Below are positions 59,135-64,000 of a stretch of DNA of 64,000 nt, in pieces (position 1 is the stretch's first letter; each line of letters starts with the position of its first letter). The stretch is from Bostrychus sinensis (taxonomy: Eukaryota; Chordata; Actinopteri; Gobiiformes; Eleotridae). The stretch covers positions 11,895,903 through 11,959,902 of the forward strand of contig CM036243.1 in NCBI GenBank assembly GCA_020698575.1. The letters run 5' to 3'. Below the pieces are notes generated by a model. The model did no database searches. It had not been told where the DNA came from and saw only the letters and a program-made list of their open reading frames with translations. The position numbers and the translations under genes are program-made.

Positions 59135-60775
59135 TACACTGAACAAAAATATAAACGCAACACTTTTGCTTTTGCTCCAATTTTTCGTGAGATGAACTCA
59201 AAGATCTGAAACTTTTTCTACATACACAAAATAACCATATCGCTCAAATATTGTTCACAAATCTGTCAAATCTGTGATAGTGAGCACTTCTCCTTTGCCA
59301 AGATAATCCATCCCTCCTCACAGGTGTGCCATATCCAGATGCTGATGAGACAGCATGATTATTGCACAGGTGTGCCTCAGACTGGCCACAATAAAAGGCC
59401 ACTCTGAAACATACAGTTTTGTTTTACTGGGGGGGTTTACTGGGAGTTCTGGGGACTCCAGTCAGTATCTGGTGTGACCACCATTGGCCTCATGCAGTGC
59501 AACACATCTCCTTCGCATAGAGTTGATCAGGTTGTTGATTGTGGCCTGTGGAATGTTGGTCCACTCCTCTTCAATGGCTGTGCGAAGTTGCTGAATATTG
59601 GTAGGACCTGGAACACGCTGTCGTATACGCCGATCCAGAGCATCCCAAACATGCTCAATGGGTGACATGTCTGGTGAGTATGCTGGCCATGCAAGAACTG
59701 GGATGTTTTCAGCTTCCAAGAATTGTGTACAGATCCTTGCAACATGGGGTCATGCATTATCATGCTGCAACATGAGGTGATGTTGTTGGATGTATGGCGC
59801 AACAATGGGCCTCAGGATCTCGTCACGATATCTCTGTGCATTCAAAATGCCATCAATAAAATGCATCTGTGTTCTTCGTCCATAACATACGCCTGCCCAT
59901 ACCATAACCCCGCCGCCACCATGGGCCACTTGATCCACAACAGTGACATCAGAAAACCGCTCACCCACACAACGCCACACACGCTGTCTGCCATCTGCCC
60001 TGAAAAGTGTAAACCGGGATTCATCCGTGAAGAGAACACCTCTCCAAAGTGCCAGGCGCCATCGCATGTGAGCATTTGCTCACTCAAGTCGGTTACGACG
60101 ATGACCTGGAGTCAGGTCGAGACCCCGATAAGGACGACGAGCATGCAGATGAGCTTCCCTGAGACGGTTTCTGACAGTTTGTGCAGAAATTCTTTGGTTA
60201 TGCAAACCGATTGTTTCAGGCAGCTGTCCGAGTAGCTGGTCTCAGACGATCTTGGAGGTGAACATGCTGGATGTGGAGGTCCTGGGCTGGTGTGATTACA
60301 CGTCGTCTGCGGTTGTGAGGATGGTTGGATGTACTGCCAAATTCTCTGAAATGCCTTTGGAGACAGCTTATGGTAGAGAAATGAACATTCAATTCACGAG
60401 CAACAGCTCTGGTGGACATTCCTGCCATCAGCATGCCAATTGCACACTCCCTCAAAACTTGCGACATCTGTGGCATTGTGCTGTGTGATTAAACTGGACA
60501 TTTCAGAGTGGCCTTTTATTGTGGCCAGTCTGAGGCACACCTGTGCAATAATCATGCTGTCTCATCAGCATCTGGATATGGCACACCTGTGAGGAGGGCT
60601 GGATTATCTCGGCAAAGGAGAAGTGCTCACTATCACAGATTTGACAGATTTGTGAACAATATTTGAGAGATATGGTTATTTTGTGTATGTAGAAAAAGTT
60701 TCAGATCTTTGAGTTCATCTCATGAAAAATGGGAGCAAAAGCAAAAGTGTTGCGTTTATATTTTTGTTCAGTGTA
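59135..60775 (-). mobile_element. Tc1-like DNA transposon with long (about 273 bp) terminal repeats
   Basis: The arms 59137-59410 and 60501-60773 are inverted copies that differ at only a handful of sites, beginning CACTGAACAAAAATATAAAC. TA or TATA flanks the left end and TA the right. Between the arms lies a minus-strand transposase with two stops and one frameshift. Near-identity of the arms suggests recent insertion compared with the other Tc1-like copies here. The element sits in intron 2 of inpp4b about 860 bp before exon 3. Confidence 0.93.
59462..60476 (-). pseudogene. Tc1-like transposase, lightly damaged (59.1-60.8 kb element)
   Basis: The minus-strand frame starts MPQMSQVLRECAIGMLMAGM and carries a helix-turn-helix (TRAVARELNVHFSTISCLQR) and a second one near HPHNRRRRVITPAQD. 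A one-base insertion near 60230 (GCTGCCTGAAAC) shifts the frame. The catalytic part resumes in GVLFTDESRFTLF (first Asp), GGGGVMVWAGV, QHDNA followed by TGA and PHVA (second Asp), and SPDMSPIEHVWD (Glu), ending GGHTRY at 59462. The TGA at 59750-59752 stands where related elements have an Arg CGA codon, as expected from methyl-CpG decay, and a TGA near 60075 replaces a Trp. Only three lesions separate it from a full frame, but it cannot encode an active enzyme as it stands. Confidence 0.9.
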
Positions 60776-60835
60776 TTTATAAATACATTAAAGAGTGAAA
60801 TTATTCCAATAGTCAGAAGTCAAAAAGGAAAAACC

Positions 60836-60836
60836 C

Positions 60837-60900
<64 letters not shown>

Positions 60901-60901
60901 T
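60836..60901 (+). repeat. (ATT)n microsatellite
   Basis: About 21 TAT/ATT units with one phase slip near 60869, 60 bp beyond the Tc1-like element. Confidence 0.95.
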
Positions 60902-61004
60902 TCAGTCATTTATTTATTTTAATTATGATGATTATGATGAGTATGTAATATTCCAAATGTATTATTCTAAATATTTTTCTATGTGTACTGAATTTATGTA
61001 GTTA

Positions 61005-61150
61005 TCCAGCCACAAGGGGTCACAAACCACACAAACCACAGACAAAGTGTACTCTTTGTACTAGTCCCAAGCTTGGATAAATGGGGGCTGTGTCATGAAG
61101 GACATCTGCCATAAAAACCTATGCCAAATCAACATGCAAATAAATGCACA
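61005..61150 (+). repeat. dispersed repeat family R6, copy 2
   Basis: CACAAGGGGTCACAAACCAC, GTACTAGTCCCAAGCTTGGA and TATGCCAAATCAACATGC are shared with the neighbouring copy at 61239-61370. The two lie 500 bp before exon 3 of inpp4b. Confidence 0.65.
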
Positions 61151-61238
61151 CTAGGTGACAGATGAGTTGCTGTGGCAACTCCAGAAAGCTGAACGTAAAG
61201 AAGAATTTATGTAATATATATGTGTGTTTCTCTTTTAA

Positions 61239-61370
61239 TCCAGCTACAAGGGGTCACAAGCCAGTGTACTCTTTGTACCAGTCCCAAGCCTGGATAAATG
61301 CAGAGGGTTGTGTTAGAAAGGGTGTTCAGATTAAAAACTATGCCAAATCAATGTGCTAATGACTGCACAA
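61239..61370 (+). repeat. dispersed repeat family R6, copy 3
   Basis: TACAAGGGGTCACAAGCCAG, GTACCAGTCCCAAGCCTGGA and TATGCCAAATCAATGTGC repeat the previous copy about 235 bp downstream, so the pair may be a tandem duplication. Confidence 0.65.
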
Positions 61371-61635
61371 TAGGCGAAAGACAATTTGCTTTTTTGAGCC
61401 CAGAGACAAAGGCCAAAAGGAAAAAGGACGACTGAATATGTGTTTCACTTTTTTAATTGAACTAATAAATTCCTTTTCCACATTATTGTACGTTATTGAC
61501 ATCTGGTAAATGTATTGTACCTATCATTTAAACCATAATGTGTTATTGTTGCATACATGTTGAATAATCCTTCTCTCATCTCCTGTCCTGTCTTTTCCAT
61601 GGGCCCTTCTCTTATTCCTCCTGCTCTCTCTGTAG

Positions 61636-61754
61636 CGTGTAAGGACTTGGCCACTTCAGGCAGAGACAGGAAGCCCAATGCGTTTGTCCAGGTGGCTGTC
61701 ATAGACCCTCACAAACAGGAGCTGCTGTCTCAGGCCTGCACAGAGCTGGTGGAG
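61636..61754 (+). CDS. inpp4b: inpp4b coding exon 3 (start of C2 domain)
   Basis: The acceptor CTCTCTCTGTAG|CG follows a long pyrimidine tract and the donor is GGAG|GTAAGA. The exon adds 119 nt and ends on a codon boundary, completing 83 codons. The peptide starts ACKDLATSGRDRKPNAFVQV and ends TELVE. The ACKDL, RDRK-N, VQ-V and TE-VE positions match the first strands of the INPP4B C2 domain. INPP4A has ACSEL and DRKPN but lacks the K-D and V-Q pairs. This is the exon that identifies the gene. The C2 domain binds phospholipid and helps place the phosphatase at membranes (family knowledge). Confidence 0.88.
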
Positions 61755-62615
61755 GTAAGAACACACACACAATGACCTTTCATGTTTGTTGTTTGGCTGT
61801 CTTTGGGTCACTGAATCTTAGCCGTTGTTTTCTCCATCATGTGTACTTTCTCAGCCTGCATTTTCTTTTCCATCGGACTCATCCAAGTGGAACAGACGCT
61901 GAGCACTAAATGTTTCCTTCCTGTGACAGTTGGCCCCGAGTCCTGATGACTGTGATTTGAGGAATATGTGCAACATATGCTCGGGGACATCAGTTATGTG
62001 GGAGTTGGAGAAGCTGCAGAACTTTTCTTTGCTCTTTAAACTATTTAAAAGCCTGTTATATTACTGCCAACTGTGACATGTAGTTGCTAAGGAAACAGCT
62101 GCCCAAGTGTTTCGGGGTGGCGACAGCTGCCCCGTCGTCCCGCTATGGAACACCCACTTTCACATGTAGTCTCGTGTAGAGTGTTCCCCTCTCTTTTTAC
62201 ACAAACCTTCCTGTGGCGTACAAGGCTGACATTGGCACAGTATTTTTCTGCTAATCCAGTATAGCAGAATTAGCATAAGCCTTCTCAAAGAGTGCATTTG
62301 AACTGCTTTTCCCTCAGTCTTGACTTTGGTACAGCACTGTATGTGTGTTCATGTGTGTGTGTGGAAAGACAGGATGTGGTAGGATACTGTATGCTGCCTC
62401 AGCCTGCTCCACAGACACTGCCAGTGCCGCTGGAGTTGGTATATCAGAGCAGTAATGTTCGGGATCTGGAGCAGGATCTGACGATATGGACTGCTTTCCA
62501 CTGCACAAAACAAGGGTATGTTTTCACTCTTAATATAGTGTGTTTGCAATCTTATGAGGTGTTAAAGTTTGTTTGGTGGAGCCAACAGTTTTAATTGTCT
62601 GAAATGAGTTGTGAG
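61755..62615. other. start of inpp4b intron 3, no further exon seen
   Basis: I searched for the next C2-domain exon (expected to begin with a GTxxP-like motif after an acceptor) and found none here or up to 64000. Confidence 0.5.
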
Positions 62616-62616
62616 T

Positions 62617-62970
62617 TGCTGAGGGGGTGGCAGAGCAGTCAGTTCTCTTGCCTCCCAGCTTGTAGGTTGTGAGATCGATGCTTAAGCTGGCCATCAAACA
62701 GTCTCTCTGAGTGAAGTCTGCTTCCCCTTCCTGTCTTAGCGTGGATTCTCTCTGTCCAAAGTCATGCAAGTGTTAGGCAAAATGGTGACTTTAAATTGTT
62801 CACTAGTGAATGAATGTGTGAGTGAAAGATTGCCTGTCTGTGTACGTACATCTCTGGGTCAGTCCTGCAACTAACATGCCGTTGTCCACTGTGTCCAGGG
62901 TTTACCTGAGGCTGAGGCTTATAGTTGCTGTAATAGGCTCTAGTCACCTAACAGGAATAAGATGAATGAG
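62617..62970 (+). repeat. SINE-like repeat, longest copy including head
   Basis: The head GGTGGCAGAGCAGTCAGTTC with GTAGGTTGTGAGATCGATGC (B-box-like) leads through GTCCAAAGTCATGCAAGTGT and GTCCAGGGTTTACCTGAGGC to GGAATAAGATGAATGAG. It lies in intron 3 of inpp4b. Confidence 0.72.
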
Positions 62971-63157
62971 TCATGGGTTCAACTTCATATTGTATTACAG
63001 CTCAGTGTTTTGACATATGTTCTGTATTAGACAGACATTTTCAAAGTAACTCTAATGTGACTTTAAGATATCTTTATAGCAGTCCTTAACCCTGCGATAG
63101 TGTGTTATGAGACACATAGGTTGTTTGTTGGGACACTGAACACCAGTAGGGTTCCCA

Positions 63158-63255
63158 CCCTCACTGTTGTCAAGCACGCTCATCTGGTGCGGAGCGTGCT
63201 TGACAACAGTGAGGGTTCCCACCCTCAGTGTTGTCAAGCACGCTCCGCACCAGAT
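63158..63255. repeat. overlapping inverted repeats forming two alternative hairpins
   Basis: Arm 63158-63181 pairs perfectly over 24 bp with 63192-63215 (loop of 10). Arm 63182-63215 pairs over 34 bp with 63222-63255 with one mismatch (spacer TTCCCA). The middle segment is shared, so only one hairpin can form at a time. The core unit is TTGTCAAGCACGCTC. It lies in inpp4b intron 3 and no transposon signature surrounds it. Confidence 0.95.
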
Positions 63256-63687
63256 GTTCATTAACCTGTGTCACACAATGACCTCTGTCTTTGTATGGGT
63301 AAGTGTGTGTATGAAAGTGAAGGAAAGCTTGGTACCACTTGTTTCTCCAGTCTGTCACATTCCCGGAATGCCTGCTCTCAACAGCTGCCCCAGACTTCGC
63401 CAGGCTCTGAATGGAGATGTGGCACCATGAGAAACATTAGCATTAGTCCTGTCCATGTGATAGGTGTATTATCTGTGGTTTAATTTAGGAGATAAATGAT
63501 GGGAGAGGCCAGCTGCTTTAGCCCCCTGTAGTGTTGTCCATGAATCACCAGACAGAGGGCAGATAAAGAGAACATGATGGCAAGCGGGAGTCAGAATACC
63601 TCACAGTCAAAACCAATGATGTCTCCACTGTACTGTAGATTTATTTAGCATGTAAACTACTCTTTTTCTTTTTGCTTTTTACTTTTG

Positions 63688-63850
63688 GGGTCGCCGTAAC
63701 AAATCCTTAGCCTCCTAGCATGCAGTGATTTGTATACTGATTTAGGAGAAGTTTTATGTCAGTTGCTCTTCCTGATCCAACCCTCTCGATTTATCTGGGC
63801 TTGGGACAAGGACATGAGTACACTGGATTGTAACCCCCTTTGGGTTTTAC
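63688..63850 (-). repeat. dispersed repeat family R6, copy 4, minus strand
   Basis: TTGCTCTTCCTGATCCAACC, TCGATTTATCTGGGCTTGGG and GTACACTGGATTGTAACCCC are the reverse-strand form of the family. Confidence 0.6.
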
Positions 63851-64000
63851 TTGCATGTAATCACTGCTTCTATTATCAAAGTGTAAGGTCAGTTTATATG
63901 TTTACATCTACACCTCTGGAAAAAAAAGACCACTGCAAAATGATTTGTAATGAACTGGACACTTTTTTTCCACTTTATTGCTCCTCATTTCCAAATAAAA

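Larger units (their letters stand above)
21181..64000 (+). other. inpp4b: inpp4b gene, 5' part (three exons, runs off the window)
   Basis: Three short coding exons on the + strand have canonical splice sites and compatible phases (1, 1, 0) and give one open 83-residue N-terminus. The third exon carries the start of the C2 domain of inositol polyphosphate 4-phosphatase type II, which removes the 4-phosphate of PtdIns(3,4)P2 at membranes and damps PI3K/Akt signalling (family knowledge). Introns are 21266-35029 and 35075-61635, with the third starting at 61755. The phosphatase domain and its CX5R active site must lie beyond 64000. Nothing resembling the next exon is seen between 61755 and 64000. 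The introns are filled with transposons, mostly dead. The assignment to inpp4b over inpp4a rests on recalled vertebrate sequences. Confidence 0.75.

Overview
The window reads as ordinary, gene-poor DNA of a ray-finned (teleost) fish. The repeats are fish-type: a Rex3/RTE LINE with a GATG-type tail, Tc1-like transposons starting CACTGAACAAAAATATAAACGC-like or with GGCCACTTTATTAGGTACAC inside their ends, many short hAT derivatives, and a tRNA-headed SINE-like repeat seen about a dozen times. There is no operon structure, and the only host gene I can support is split by very long introns.

Host gene. Three exons on the + strand join in frame: 21181-21265 (start codon, 28 codons plus 1 nt), 35030-35074 (45 nt) and 61636-61754 (119 nt, ending on a codon boundary). 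Together they encode the first 83 residues of a protein whose third exon matches the start of the C2 domain of type II inositol-3,4-bisphosphate 4-phosphatase (inpp4b), better than the paralogue inpp4a. Introns are about 13.8 kb and 26.6 kb; the rest of the gene lies beyond base 64000. The 20 kb upstream of the start codon shows no recognisable gene.

Repeat layout. 1-20600: (AT)n, hAT fragments, a complete but dead Tc1-like element (5845-7062), two hAT MITEs with 8-bp target duplications (9358-10039, 10257-10499), SINE-like copies, a CpG-rich patch (14100-15000). 21266-35029 (intron 1): SINE-like fragments and several unclassified repeats present twice. 35075-61635 (intron 2): a hAT element with a second hAT MITE nested in it (35268-36242), a Tc1-like element (36515-37724), a hAT derivative that keeps an intact BED zinc-finger ORF (40783-41852), an internally deleted Tc1-like element (45961-46431), an L2/CR1-type LINE 3' end (about 50430-51105), a full-length Rex3-like LINE with a perfect 12-bp target duplication (53393-56632), a CpG-rich inverted-repeat MITE (57912-58447), a second copy of the 9.3-kb hAT family (58656-59095) and a young-looking Tc1-like element with about 273-bp terminal repeats (59137-60773). 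61755-64000: start of intron 3, with a SINE-like copy and a striking overlapping inverted triplication (63158-63255).

All transposon coding regions are broken except the short BED ORF. I found no bacterial-type system, CRISPR, rRNA or true tRNA gene, and no viral gene. The observations most worth checking are the overlapping hairpins at 63.2 kb, the BED-finger hAT derivative with a consensus splice donor, the structured 5' end of the Rex3-like element, and the pairs of unnamed repeats.
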